DNA of 64,000 nt from Acanthornis magna (lineage: Eukaryota; Chordata; Aves; Passeriformes; Acanthizidae). A model generated the notes under the pieces. It saw only the letters and a list, made by a program, of their open reading frames with translations. It did not search any database and was not told where the DNA came from. A program made the translations under genes and the position numbers. Numbering within the stretch: position 1 is the stretch's first letter; each line of letters begins with the position of its first letter. The DNA is taken from contig JAWUZG010000056.1 of the NCBI GenBank assembly GCA_036785705.1, forward strand, positions 18,082,001-18,146,000, written 5' to 3'. Of this stretch, positions 1 to 11,040 are shown piece after piece.

Positions 1-827
1 AGTTTGGTTTTGTTTTTTGAGGGATTCCTGGGGGATTTTCCTATCTGGGGAGCAATAAGCTGCCAAGGGGAGTGTCCCAGGGGATGAAACACTGAACTGG
101 AGTTTTCTTCCAAGTGCAGGAGGCTCCTCCTATCACCTTTTAATTTTTATTCTATTTTTTTCTCTGTTTTCCTTTGGTAGAGATGAAATGGCAGGAAGGA
201 CCTGCCAGGGCCTTGCATTCTTTATTAGCATTTCTCCTCTTTTTAGAGCTTTGTGGCTCATTCTGTCTGTGGATAATCAAAGGAAATACTGATTTATGGT
301 TCTTCAAGTGCTATTTAGTGCTTTTTTTCTCTTCACGTTTGTGTTTTCCTCTCCTAAAATGCCACAAGAGCAGAGAAGTTTTATCCCTGTCCCCTCCACA
401 TTTTTCCTGCCCCGCTTTTTAACCCGAGCAAAACCACTCTCCAGACCTTGCCATTTCTATTTTTTGAAATTTCTTGTTTTTACTGCTTTGTTAATATTTT
501 TTGCCATCCCTCCCACGTCCCCCATTAGCTGAGTGTGAACTTCATGCTCCGGCAGCAGCCCATGGTGCTGGGGCCACGTTCAGAGCTTTCCTGGAAATTC
601 CCATTTTGTGGCTGCCAACATCTGCTCTGTGCCCTCCACATCTGCCCTGTGTCCCCTGCCTGTCCCTGCCGTCCAAAATATGCTCTGGATATTGAGGCTG
701 GGCTTTTTCTGTTTTGTTTTTTTATTTTTCCCCTATAGAATGCATGGATTTTGCTGCTTTCAGTTCTGTTCTCAGCTGCTCCGCTTCTGCTTCGGGTGGG
801 GATCATTGTCACCCAGCCTAGGCCTTT
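1..827. other. Intronic unique sequence, T-rich
   Basis: Pyrimidine-rich intron sequence with no recognisable gene or repeat. Open frames here are short and carry no known domain. Confidence 0.6.
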
Positions 828-888
828 GATTGATTGATAGATTGATTGATTGATTAATTCATTTATTTATTCATTATTGCTCTTTCTT
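828..888. repeat. GATT/ATTT tetranucleotide microsatellite
   Basis: Runs of TTGATTGATTGAT pass into TTAATTCATTTATTTATTCA. Simple period-4 repeat with a few changes. Confidence 0.9.
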
Positions 889-980
889 CAGTTATGGTCA
901 CCCCCAGCAATCCCACCTGGGGCTGCTCCTCTCTGCCCCTTGGGCCTGGAGCTGCATTTCCCTCTGTTCTCCCCAACCCC

Positions 981-1519
981 ACAAATAATCCCCCAAGAAA
1001 TAGCTCCCCCCCCCAAAAAATAGCTCCCCCCCCCAAAAAATAGCTCCCCCCCCCAAAAGATAGCTCTCCCCCCCAAAAGATAGCTCTCCCCCCCAAAAGA
1101 TAGCTCTCCCCCCCAAAAGATAGCTCTCCCCCCCAAAAATAGCTCCCCCCCAAAAATAGCTCCCCCAATAAATACCCCCCCAAAGAAAAAATAAATAACC
1201 CCCCAAATAAATATGCCCCAAATAAGTAATCCCCCCAAATAAATACCCCCCAATAAATACCCCCCAATAAAAAATAAATAACCCCCCCAATAAATAATCC
1301 CCCCAAAGAAGTGCCCCCCAATAAATACCCCCCAAATAAAAAATAAATAACCCCCTAAATAAATATGCCCCAAATAAGTAACCCCTCCAAATAAAAAATA
1401 AATACTCCCCCAAATAAATAACCCCCCCAATAAATAACCCCCAAATAAATACCCCCGCCAAATAAACAATGCCCCCAATAAATAACCCCCCCAAAACCCC
1501 CCAAATACCCCCCAAATAA
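981..1519. repeat. C-rich minisatellite (G-rich minus strand)
   Basis: The first part (981-1160) repeats TAGCTCCCCCCCCCAAAAA-type units of about 20 bp. The second part repeats AATAAATACCCCCCA-type units of 12-17 bp. The minus strand therefore carries several dozen G-runs of four to nine. Three overlapping minus frames stay open across it (Gly/Tyr/Leu/Phe-rich), which follows from the repeat and is not coding evidence. Confidence 0.95.
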
Positions 1520-2640
1520 CCCCACTGCCAGCATATGGCCCCTTACGATCCTTCTACCCGAACTCCTCCATTTCCCACATTTCTGCAGATTTGGGGAAGA
1601 TTGCTCCATAATATTTGTTTGCCATCTGCTGCTCTCTGCTATCTTGTGAGGATTTCTGGATTTCTTCCTCCATTTTAAGTGGCATTAACAAAATCCAGCC
1701 AGGACGGGGAATTTTCTTTTTTTGGTTCTTCTTTTGCTTCCCTAATGTGCTGGAAAATCAGATTGCTGTGCTCTAGGCAGGGAGAGAAGCTGGAAATCTT
1801 CCTGAATCTGTGTTTGTGTCCAGCTCCTTTTTGGAGCTTGGATCCCACTGTGGGGTGGCCGAGGAGCTTTGCACAACTACAGGACAGATTTTTTTCTGGT
1901 TTTACTCCTTGCCTGATCAGTTTAGATTCAGTTTTTTTTCCCCTGCCTTTTCATCCACATATTTTTAATTTCTTCTGTTTGTTCCACCACCAGGAATTTT
2001 GCAGCTCTGAGTTAATTCCTCACCCATTCCAAATGGATAACGTGGGTTTTTTCTGTACGTTTTGCCAGCGTTTTCGATCTTTATTTTACTTTTTTGCAGT
2101 CCCAGCTCAGTCTGTTCCCTCTCCCCAGGCCTGTTTGATGGTTTTTATCCACATTTTCATCTCTCTCCTGCATCCCTGATTCTTCCTGGGGCTGTTGGGT
2201 GCTCCTCCAGCCCTTCCCTCAGTCCCACCCTGGCACCTGTGGCCAGCTCCCACTTTTACCTTCCTGCTCTTTCCAGGGAAACTTTTCACTTTGCACTCGG
2301 TGACTTTTCTTAATCTGTTCTTAATCCTTTCCTCGTTCTGCTCGCCCCATGGTGTTTTTAACCCCCAGTTGGATTTCCATGATCTGAAGCTCTTCCAGGA
2401 CATGGCTGTGCTCTCCAGTTCCTCCTCCAGCTCCCACATTCCCAGGATATTTTAAAAGTCTAATTCTGAGGTTTTTATGTTTTACTCTTCTGCTTTGCTT
2501 TTTGCTTTTTTTTCATTGTCTCCTCAGAATTACCTTTTCAGAGGCAAAATGAACAAATTCCTTTTCTCACACGATTTGGATTTCTTGCCTTGGATTTCTT
2601 CCCAGATTCTTGTTTTCATCCAGGGACATAATGGCACTTT
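1520..2640. other. Intronic unique sequence
   Basis: Mixed T-rich intron sequence without an identified gene or tandem array. No splice-bounded coding match to MAP2K5 residues before 62 was found. Confidence 0.55.
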
Positions 2641-2644
2641 TATT

Positions 2645-2929
2645 CTGACAGTGATGGCACAAGGGGGAATGGCTTCAAGCCAACAGGGGTGGGTTTAGGT
2701 GAGATTTTGGGCAGGAATTGTTCCCTGGGAGGGTGGGGAGGGCTGGGATGGAATTCCCAGAGGAGCTGTGGCTGCCCCTGGGTCCCTGGAATGTCCCAGG
2801 CCAGGCTGGACAGGGCTTGGAGCAGCCTGGGACAGTGGGAGGTGTCCCTGCCTTCCAGAGGATTTCCAACAAGATGATTTTTAAGGTCCCTTCCAGCCCA
2901 AACCATTCTGAGACCCCGTGAATTACTAG

Positions 2930-2962
<33 letters not shown>
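2645..2962 (+). mobile_element. CR1-type LINE 3' fragment with A-tract
   Basis: The stretch from AAGGGGGAATGGCTTCAAGC (2659) to the terminal TTTAAGGTCCCTTCCAGCCC (2880) and AAACCATTCTGAGAC is the typical 3' end of an avian CR1 in + orientation. A run of about 27 A follows at 2935-2962; CR1 does not normally end in poly(A), so this tract is probably a separate expansion. Confidence 0.85.
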
Positions 2963-2964
<2 letters not shown>

Positions 2965-3015
2965 AAAAAGAAAATCTACAGTGAGAGTTATAATGAATTC
3001 CAATGAAACTGCCCG

Positions 3016-3740
3016 AACTTAACTCAGTTTGGGAGAATTGAGACACTTTTGGGAACTTGACCCCTCCACAGAACACCTTGCTGGGCTCAGGGAGTGATGT
3101 TCAGCCTGGGGATGTTCCAGCTCAGGGAGGGATGTTCATCCTGTCCCAAACTTAACTCACTTTGGGAGAGCTGAAACACTTTGGGAGCTTGACCCCTCCA
3201 CAGAACACCTTGCTGGGCTCAGGGAGGGATGTTCAGCCTGGGAATGTTCCAGCCTATCCCAAACTTAACTCGCTTTGGGAGAGCTGAAACACTTTGGGAG
3301 CTGACCCCTCCACAGAACACCTTGCTGGGCTCAGGGAGTGATGTTCAGCCTGGGGATGTTCCAGCTCAGGGAGGGATGTTCATCCTGTCCCAAACTTAAC
3401 TCACTTTGGGAGAGCTGAAACACTTTGGGAGCTTGACCCCTCCACAGAACACCTTGCTGGGCTCAGGGAGGGATGTTCAGCCTGGGAATGTTCCAGCCTA
3501 TCCCAAACTTAACTCGCTTTGGGAGAGCTGAAACACTTTGGGAGCTGACCCCTCCACAGAACACCTTGCTGGGCTCAGGGAGCGATGTTCAGCCTGGGGA
3601 TGTTCCAGCTCAGGGAGGGATGTTCAGCCTGTCCCAAACTTAACTCACTTTGGGAGAGCTGAAACACTTTGGGAGCTGACCCCTCCACAGAACACCTTGC
3701 TGGGCTCAGGGAGGGATGTTCAGCCTGGGGAAGTGCTCAG
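3016..3740. repeat. Six-copy minisatellite with alternating 131/113-bp units
   Basis: AACTTAACTC starts copies at 3016, 3149, 3262, 3393, 3506 and 3637, so spacings are 133, 113, 131, 113 and 131 bp. Long copies contain an extra CAGCTCAGGGAGGGATGTTC segment that short copies lack. The real unit is thus a ~244-bp dimer amplified as a block. It ends about 240 bp before the PB1 exon. Confidence 0.95.
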
Positions 3741-3976
3741 CTCCTGGAGAGCTCCTGGCAGGACAGGATCTGCTGAGAGCAAAGTTCTGAGCACTTTGTC
3801 TGTGCCTCTCTGCAGGCACCACCGCAGTTCCTGTCCATGAACGTTTGCAGTCAATGCATATTATAATTTCAGAGTATTTGTGCAGTTGGTTTTTAGATCC
3901 TTCACTTGATTCACTGCTGAGAGCCCAAATCAAATCCTTGCCTGCTAAAATTGTGAATTCCTCCTTCCCTTGGCAG

Positions 3977-4044
3977 ATGAGGATGAGGATGGGGATCGGA
4001 TCACGGTCAGGAGTGACGAGGAGATGAAGGCCATGCTCTCCTAT
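3977..4044 (+). CDS. MAP2K5: MAP2K5 exon, PB1 acidic cluster (residues 62-84)
   Basis: A 68-nt exon between a CTTGGCAG acceptor and a GTAAGT donor. It starts with the last two bases of a Tyr codon (Y62) and ends on a whole codon. The protein reads EDEDGDRITVRSDEEMKAML plus SY. EDEDGD at 63-68 is the acidic OPCA cluster of the PB1 domain, the face that binds the basic PB1 surface of MEKK2, MEKK3 or atypical PKC. This is the first MAP2K5 exon in the window. The preceding exon must end ...T and lies upstream of position 1, since no matching piece was found in 1-3976. Confidence 0.95.
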
Positions 4045-4840
4045 GTAAGTACAGCACAGCAATTCTGGATTTTTTTCCCATATTTATCCATTTTTCCTGG
4101 TGTATTTTTGCCTGTCCCACAGTGTTGACTGGGAAATTTCCCTGGATTGAGTTCAAAGTTTAATATTCCTGGATTAAGTGGAGGTGTTTGAAGGCTGCAT
4201 CACATGAAATCTGTGGACATGCTTGACTTTAAAAAAGAAAAAAGCCTTGTACACTTACTGATCATATCAGAAACATTAAGAATAATGCATCTTAATGACT
4301 TTTGCATTAGGTATAGTGCAGGCTAAATGGACTATCAATTTCTTGTATTTTTTATGCAGTACTTAAAGTAACGGCTCATTAAAAATGAACCCCTGGGCTC
4401 GAAAAATTTTTCAAAATCTACTTTCATCTGGAGACTGTTTCACCCCTCCTAACAGAGGAGTTTCATTTTAGCTGCAGGCTCAATATTCAGAGAGGATTTA
4501 AAGATGTATTTTCTGTTTTTCAAGAGGAGATGGATGTGTCTGAGTGTGCCTTTGTATAGGTAGGTGTGGGGAAAATCTGTGTGAATCCCTGTAAATATAA
4601 ATCTCCTGCAGAAAGAAAGGGTGCAGCTACTTATGGAAAGGAAATCATTGGAATATAGCTCAGTGAAAGTGAAAAAGAAAATCATTTCACTTTTCAAATG
4701 AAATTGATAAGCAAGAAAATAAAAAATGGGGATTTTCCCTCCAGGCTGGGTGGGCTCCAAGGTCCTTATAAGTGACCTTGGGGCCTGTTGGAGCTGAGCC
4801 CTGTTTGGGGACACCCAAAGGGTTCTGGGGGCACTGCAGA
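4045..4840. other. Intronic unique sequence after PB1 exon
   Basis: AT-rich intron sequence with no repeat or gene recognised; an unassigned stretch between the 3977 exon donor and the CR1 fragment. Confidence 0.55.
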
Positions 4841-4844
4841 GTCC

Positions 4845-5345
4845 CAGCCTGGTGTGGGTGGGAAGGACTTCAATCCCATCAGTGCCACCCCTGCCATTGG
4901 GGACACCTCCCACTGTCCCAGGCTGCTCCAAGCCCTGTCCAGCCTGGCCTTGGACACTGCCAGGGATCCAGGGGCAGCCACAGCTGCTCTGGGCACCTGT
5001 GCCAGGGCCTGCCCACCCTCCCAGGGAACAATTCCTTCCCAATTTCCCATCCATCCCTGCCCTCTGCCATGGGAAGCCATTCCCTGTGTGCTGTCCCTCC
5101 ATGCCTTGTCCCCAGTCCCTCTGCAGCTCTCCTGGAGCCCTTCAGGCCCCGCCAGGGGCTCGGAGCTCTCCCTGTGTCCTTCCCTTCTCCAGGAACATCC
5201 CCAGCTCTCCCAGCCTGGCTCCAGCCCTGCTCCATGGTCCGGGGGTCCTTTTGGGCCTGGATGTTCTCAGATCCTTTCCCCATCCCATTTTGGCTCCAGC
5301 AGCTCCTCCTCCTGCCCATGCTGCACCCAGCAGATCCCTGGTGAT
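4845..5345 (-). mobile_element. CR1-type LINE fragment, reverse orientation
   Basis: Read on the minus strand it runs from CTGGAGCCAGGCTGGGAGAG through the GGAATGGCTTCCCATGGCAG region to GATGGGATTGAAGTCCTTCC. It shares this order with the copies at 6665, 9000, 25063 and 39399. Overlapping open frames in it are remnants without a reverse transcriptase motif. Confidence 0.85.
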
Positions 5346-5399
5346 CCTCCCCCACTGGAATTCCTCGTGTTTTTCTTTTTTCCTCAGCCATTTTTCGCT

Positions 5400-6640
5400 G
5401 TTAAAGTGGAAAACTCGAATTTTCCTGGCGCACTCTCAGATTAATCACGCCTTGGGAAGGTCATTTTTTTGCTATGCTTCCAAGCTCACTGTTAAAGTTT
5501 CAGTACATTAGAGTTCTGATTGCTCAACTCTCTGCTTTCCCCTCAAAATTATGGGATGGCTGGAAATGACTTCTTTCTGCTTCAGCAGCTTTTCTTCTCT
5601 GAAAATTTTTCTCTTCGGTTTTAAACTAGTTTTTTATTTGAGTGTTGCACTGATGGTTTAACTTCCTCCCGTCCTATGGGCTTCATTTTGGGATGTGTTT
5701 ACAAGAAAACAAATGTTCTTAGCCTAGAGAATGAATGAATTTAATGATCTTGGAGTGTATAGTAGGGAAGAAAAATATTCATTTTTGAGGCCTGCAACAA
5801 ATATTTGGAGGATTGGACAGCTGGGAAGATATTTCTGGGAATGTTGATGTGGTGCAGGTGTTCTCCAAAATGTAAATAATGTGGATTTTTTCAGTTTAAG
5901 GAGAAAAAAATAATTCCCTGAGATGAGCTCTCTTCCATGCAAATGTGACATTGTAACTGGGATGATATTTTGAATATCAAAATCTTTAAGCTTCTTTGCT
6001 GTCTGAGCTTGACCCTAAATTATTCCAGTTCTGGAATTCTTTTCCATGATGCAGAAATGCTTCGAATTAGGCAAATTTTGGGGGTGGTAAATGGGATTGT
6101 GTCAGTGCTGGGCATTGCAGTTAATTACAGACAGCACTGGGGCTGCACTGGAGCTCTTGTCTTGTATCTCTATAAAAAGGCAGGAATTTTTTTGACAGCC
6201 ACTGATTGGAAAGTTGCTCGCAGCTCTCTGCAAGCAAGGGGTACACGCTCTGGATCAATAACTGGCAAATTTTCCATTAAAAAGAATACCTGAACAATGT
6301 TCCAAATAGCCACTGGCATCTTAATTTTCCATGGAAACCTCAAATGCTCGTGTGTGGAGGACAAGTCATTTTCAGACAATTTTTCCAGACTACTTGTTAA
6401 CAGTTATTGCTGTCCCAAAAGGTTGACAGCTTACATGATTGATATTTCATTTACTTGTCATCACTGGTGAGTAATGGAGAGGGCCATGGGTTTTTCTGCC
6501 TCTCTCTCCCCCTCTGTTATATTTTGGGGGGGCAGGAAATGCACTGTGGATGTTTATTTTAGTTTATTATTCCGGGGAGTGTGTCGTGAATGTTTTATAT
6601 TGTGTGTGTAGATGTGTTCAGGTCATGGAGTGCCACTGGG
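5400..6640. other. Intronic unique sequence
   Basis: AT-rich, no tandem array, no coding match. Only short open frames. Confidence 0.55.
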
Positions 6641-6664
6641 AAATGAGAATTAAAGAGTTAAAAG

Positions 6665-7030
6665 CTCATCCAGTGCCACCCCTGACATGGCAGGGACATT
6701 CCCACTGTCCCAGGCTGCTCCAAACTCCATCCTTGGGCACTGCCAGGGATCCAGGGGCAGCCACAGCTGCTCTGGGAATTCATCCCAGCCTGGAATTCCT
6801 TCCCAAATCCCAGCCCAAGCTCCCCTGTCCCAGTGGAAGCCATTCCCTGTGTCCTGTCCCTCCATCCCTTGTCCCCAGTCCCTCTGCAGCTCTCCTGGAG
6901 CCCTTCAGGCCCTGCCAGGGGCTCGGAGCTCTCCCTGTGTCCTTCCCTTCTCCAGGGAACATCCCCAGCTCTCCCAGCCTGGCTCCAGCCCTGCAGCATC
7001 TCCATGGTCCGGGGGTCTTCTTGAGTTTGG
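6665..7030 (-). mobile_element. CR1-type LINE fragment, reverse orientation
   Basis: Same order of blocks as 4845-5345, including AGCTCTCCTGGAGCCCTTCA and the GGGCTCGGAGCTCTCC block. The two copies also share the following CATGGTCCGGGGGTC segment, so the repeat continues beyond the standard 3' region. Confidence 0.85.
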
Positions 7031-7120
7031 ATGTTCTCAGGTCCTTTTCCATCCCTTTTTGCCCATTTCTGGCCTTTTTTTAATCAGTCAACATTCCCCT
7101 GGATCACTCCAGCAGCTCCT

Positions 7121-7232
7121 GGGGAGTTTTTTTTCTTTTTTCTGTCTTCTTGTCGTGCCTTTCTAATGAACACCCCAAATTCTGTTGGCAGCAGCCCTTT
7201 CCTCCTGTGCCCTTTTGGCCGTGGCTCGGGAT
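7121..7232. repeat. Dispersed repeat, copy 1 (pair with 9757-9862)
   Basis: T-tract, then CTGTCTTCTTGTCGTGCCTT and AAATTCTGTTGGCAGCAGCC, then CCCTTTTGGCCGTGGCTC. The same order of words recurs at 9757-9862. Family not recognised; it may be an internal part of the CR1 copies that lie just upstream of both. Confidence 0.75.
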
Positions 7233-7776
7233 GTCTGCAGAGACTTTCTGGGAGCTCTGCTTTGGGATCCCTCTGACCTGCCCCTGCTTCATCCCTGCAA
7301 ATTCTTGGATATTTTCCGGATTCCTTTGGGATTTCCTTGGAGTTTTCCTAATGGCACAGTTTCGGGGTGTATTTGCATGGTGTCTTTGTGTCCAGGTTTG
7401 GTGTTCTGCCTTCTCCAGGTGTGGCAGCCCTGCACTCACTGTAAATGTTTCATTTCCTCGCTCTGTGAAGCATTCCCAACTTTCCAGGGAGCTTGGGGTT
7501 TCACTGTTGAGCCAGGACAGATCCCTGGGCTGGGATATGGGAATAAAAATATGGGAATAAAAATATGGAAAAAAATACTGAGCTGAGCCCCCCAGCTCCT
7601 GGTTAAAATTCTCTGTCCCACTCACTGCGGGGCCCTGCAGATGGAAAGGAACCATCTGAAGGCTCATCTGTATCAGGCAATGAAAAAGAAAATTAAAATA
7701 TGTTGAATTAAGCAATCCATCGATGCTTTTATCACTCCTGGATGACTGAGCCATCTCTTCTTGGATTTCTTTGCAG

Positions 7777-7846
7777 TATTACTCCACCGTGATGGAGCAG
7801 CAGGTGAATGGACAATTGATAGAGCCTCTCCAGATCTACCCACGAG
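7777..7846 (+). CDS. MAP2K5: MAP2K5 exon, end of PB1 (residues 85-107)
   Basis: A 70-nt exon with acceptor TTTCTTTGCAG and donor GTAATG. It encodes YYSTVMEQQVNGQLIEPLQI then YPR, plus one base of codon 108. It completes the last strand of the PB1 domain. The Met codon at 7792-7794 corresponds to human Met90, the start of the shorter MEK5-beta form, which lacks most of PB1. Its context has G at -3 and G at +4, which suits initiation. Tyr replaces the Phe I recall in human near the end (QIYPR), a conservative change. Confidence 0.95.
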
Positions 7847-7849
7847 GTA

Positions 7850-8825
7850 ATGCTGAGCAAATCCTAACGACAGCCCCGAGAACTGGGGCTGGAACAGATC
7901 CCTGATCCATTTTGGGGAGGTTTGAATGCACAGAGCGTGGTGTTTACCTCTTAATTTGGAGAGAAGAATTCATTATTGTGGGGAGTGTGGAGAAAAGTGC
8001 ATTTATTGCATATAAAATAGCTAATTTCCTGGAGTAAATTAGACTAACGAGATTCGGTTTGCATAGCACATATTTAAGTACATTGAAAAAAAACTCATTG
8101 GTGATGGCTCTGCGTGGATTCAAAGCAAAGCAGATGAATAACTGAAGTCTTGGATACTTAGGAAAATTGGGCTTTTTCAAGATCTTTTAATATCATGAAT
8201 CAGCCTGACGGACCTGGGGAGTGTCACTGTCACCGATCAGAGTGGCAATGGGGACGTGGCTGCCACAGGAGCTCCAGCCAGGGCACATTTTGAGCTGAGA
8301 TTTGGGCACTTTGCAGTGGTACCCAAATGTTCCCGAGCACTTTAATCGTTCTCCTGATGGAATCAATTCCGTGGACTGAGGCAATTCAAAAATAGGTCAT
8401 CTCCAACCTGAAAAAAAAATCCATTGGCAGCTCGTTAGGTTTTTGGGAATGCAGTGCTCTCTCTGAACTCAAATAATGGTTAAAAAAAGCCTCGTGCATT
8501 ACATAATTCATTCAGCTCTCAGTAGCCAGGCTTTGAATCTCTGACTCTTAATTGATGAAACAGAGAAGGTTTAAATTCTCCAAGTAAATCTCCCAGCAAT
8601 AAATTAATTGAAATAATTAAAAATTAAACTCTTCTCACTTAACTGATATTATACAAATAATCATACTATGAGGCTCCCAATTAAACATTGCAGACTTTCA
8701 TTACTTACAACTCTCTGAAGTTTGAATTGGGCAATTAACCAACAGCCCAACCTGTGTTAATCAGGTCTCCGAAGAAGGCTGGCTTTCCTGGTAGTTCCTC
8801 TGGAAAGGAGACAGGAATTCCAGGG
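7850..8825. other. AT-rich unique island with homeodomain-type words
   Basis: No tandem repeat. 8460-8760 is AT-rich with several TTAATTGA/AATTAATTG and CAATTAAC words and reads like conserved non-coding sequence, but I cannot test conservation. Confidence 0.4.
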
Positions 8826-8999
8826 AAATATGGAAAATTCTATTTTTCTGGCTCAGGTGGTGGGGTGTGATTGGGAGGGGGCTCCCAAGTGTTGGAGCTG
8901 TGGTGCTCCAGGGCCACCAGGCAGGAGCTGTGTGCTCCCAGGGCAGGGCCAGCTGGGAGAGGGCAGGGGCTCCTGCCTCGTGCCAGGCACAGATCAGGG

Positions 9000-9240
9000 G
9001 ATCCTGGCATGGTCTGGGTGGGCAGGACCTTCAACCCATCCAGTGCCATCCCCACACCTTCCCTGCCCCTGCTGCTCCAGCCTGGCCTTGGGCACTGCCA
9101 GGGCTCCGGGGGCAGCCACAGCTGCTCTGGAATTCCATCCCAGCCTGGAATTCCTTCCCAAATCCACCCATCCCTGCCCTCTGGCACTGGGAAGCCATTC
9201 CTGGGTCCTGTCCCTCCCTCCCTTGTCCCTAGCCAGTACC
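9000..9240 (-). mobile_element. CR1-type LINE fragment, reverse orientation
   Basis: Minus-strand CR1 3' region: the ATGGTCTGGGTGGGCAGGAC tail side at 9008, then the CAGCCACAGCTGCTCTGG block and the GGGAAGCCATTCCTGG block. Truncated at CCTTGTCCCTAG. Confidence 0.8.
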
Positions 9241-9365
9241 TGACACACCTTAGGGTGTAAAGGGACACTCTGAGATTTCAAACCAAGCTTGGCCTTCCAG
9301 GTTCTCCTTTTGGGCCATTCCTGAAGGACCAGCCATAAAAATATCTGTGTGGATAGAAATTGGAT

Positions 9366-9426
9366 ATATATAGATAGATAGATAGATATAGATAGATATG
9401 TACACATATATATATATATATATGTA
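9366..9426. repeat. TAGA/TA microsatellite
   Basis: TATATAGATAGATAGATAGA passes into a TA run ending near 9426. Confidence 0.9.
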
Positions 9427-9756
9427 TAGGATATGAATTCCTATTCCCAATTCCCTCTTTTCCTGTTTGCTTTGCATCTGAGGATAATCATCTCCAGCCT
9501 CAGAGGTGTCTCTGCTCTCTGGATGTGACTCCCCTGTGTCACCTCCACGTGTCACCCCTGGCTCAGCCCTGGCTCTGCTGGGCATTTCCTCCTTCCCACT
9601 CCTTCCAAATTGCTCCAGGGCTCAGCTCCTGTTTCATCTTCCCAAATCACCTCCTTCAAACATCTCTTTTTCTGGATTAGAGCTTTAAACCCCCCCAACC
9701 CCACCCCTGAGTTCTACTGCTCCTCTGAAATATCCAACAAAATGTGCTTTCCTGCC

Positions 9757-9862
9757 TTTTTTTTTTCTTTTTTCTGTCTTCTTGTCCTGCCTCTCTAATG
9801 AAATCCCAAATTCTGTTGGCACCAGCCCTTTCCTGCCGTGCCCTTTGGCCGTGGCTCTCCAC
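9757..9862. repeat. Dispersed repeat, copy 2 (pair with 7121-7232)
   Basis: T-tract, CTGTCTTCTTGTCCTGCCTC, AAATTCTGTTGGCACCAGCC and CCCTTTGGCCGTGGCTC in the same order and orientation as the first copy, with scattered substitutions. Confidence 0.75.
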
Positions 9863-10246
9863 GTTCAGCGCTTGAAAGCCTCATCAGCACCGTGCAGCTT
9901 TTCTGCCTCTCATTTCCACTTCTCCCTTTTAACAGATTTCTTTGCAAGTCCTTTGAATCCTTTTCCCTTTTTGCCTCTCTTACTTCTGAGGAAGCCTCAG
10001 TTCCTGCCTGCAGTCAGCTCCCAAAAACTCCTATCTCCCATGAAAATCCTGGCAGGAGTAAATTCCCGTGTGCCGACCTCTGTTAGCTGGGCTGGGCTTG
10101 ATTTCTGTCAGAATATTATAAAATATTAAGGTCTTTAAAGGGAAAAATTGGTATTTTATCTATTTTTTAATAGGTTTGTTGTTGCTGTTTAGGTAGTAAG
10201 AGCCAGAGAGGGATTTTGTGTTGAAAATAAACACCTGTGTGTGATA

Positions 10247-10465
10247 TACATATGGAAAGTGTGTGTACACACACATATATATCTCTATATTTATATATAT
10301 ATGTATATATACACATATATTTATATCCATATGTATTTTAAATATATGTGTATTTATATATATTTTATATATCCGTATGTATTTTTATATATTTCTATAT
10401 ATTTTTATATATATTTGTTTATACATATTTATATATATCTATCTTCTACCTATGTGATATATATC
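10247..10465. repeat. TA-rich microsatellite
   Basis: TATATATTTATATATATG-type repeat of about 220 bp. The open frames through it (Ile/Tyr-rich) are a by-product. Confidence 0.92.
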
Positions 10466-10550
10466 CCATTTGTGGGATGCAAGGTGAACACATCATTCAA
10501 ATATTAATCATGAAATTCATTGTTGATTTAACATCTTGTTCCAAATGTCG

Positions 10551-10607
10551 ATTTTAATTGGAAAAATAGAATGTGCTTATATGAAGGCACATTCTTCCAA
10601 TTAAAAT
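10551..10607. repeat. AT-rich inverted repeat and short AATTAAAATTCT repeats
   Basis: ATTTTAATTGGA (10551-10562) pairs with TCCAATTAAAAT (10596-10607), and AGAATGTGC (10568-10576) with GCACATTCT (10587-10595), leaving a 5-nt bulge and a 10-nt loop. TTTCCAATTAAAATTCT then recurs twice more up to 10680. Confidence 0.85.
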
Positions 10608-11040
10608 TCTATTTGAATTTTGAAATTTTTCCAATTAAAATTCTATTTTAAATTTAATTTTTTTCCAATTAAAATTCTGGTTTTCCAACTAGAATTTATA
10701 ATTTCTGGTCGGTTTTTTTTTTTTTAAAGCCCAGACTCTCGTAATATTTTGCCTCTTTTAGATGCTGGTGGTAATTTCTAATGTCATTGAAAGACACAAG
10801 GCCTGGCCCTCAGTGATGTGTTTAATAACCATCATCTGTGCCCCTCTGCCTAATAAATAGTTCTGTTTCCTGCTGTCAGAAACGGGAGGGAGAGGCACGT
10901 GCACAGAGAGAGAGAAAATTCAGATTTCTCGTGCTCAGCCCATCCATCAGCAGTGACAGCCCCTCGAACTCAGCCTCTGTAGGACACCGAATTCCTACGG
11001 TGGGGTGGGATTGGGAGCTCGGAGCCTTTGTGGCTCTCAG

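Noticed and set aside
888..1515. Gly/Tyr/Phe-rich minus-strand open frames up to 205 codons
   Set aside because: They come from the C-rich minisatellite; all three frames are open together and none has a domain, splice site or start context.
3813..3850. Possible upstream MAP2K5 exon (TCTGCAG followed by a frame reading TTAVPVHE)
   Set aside because: Only three residues resemble the expected ATTTAFEY, and there is no donor with the required phase.
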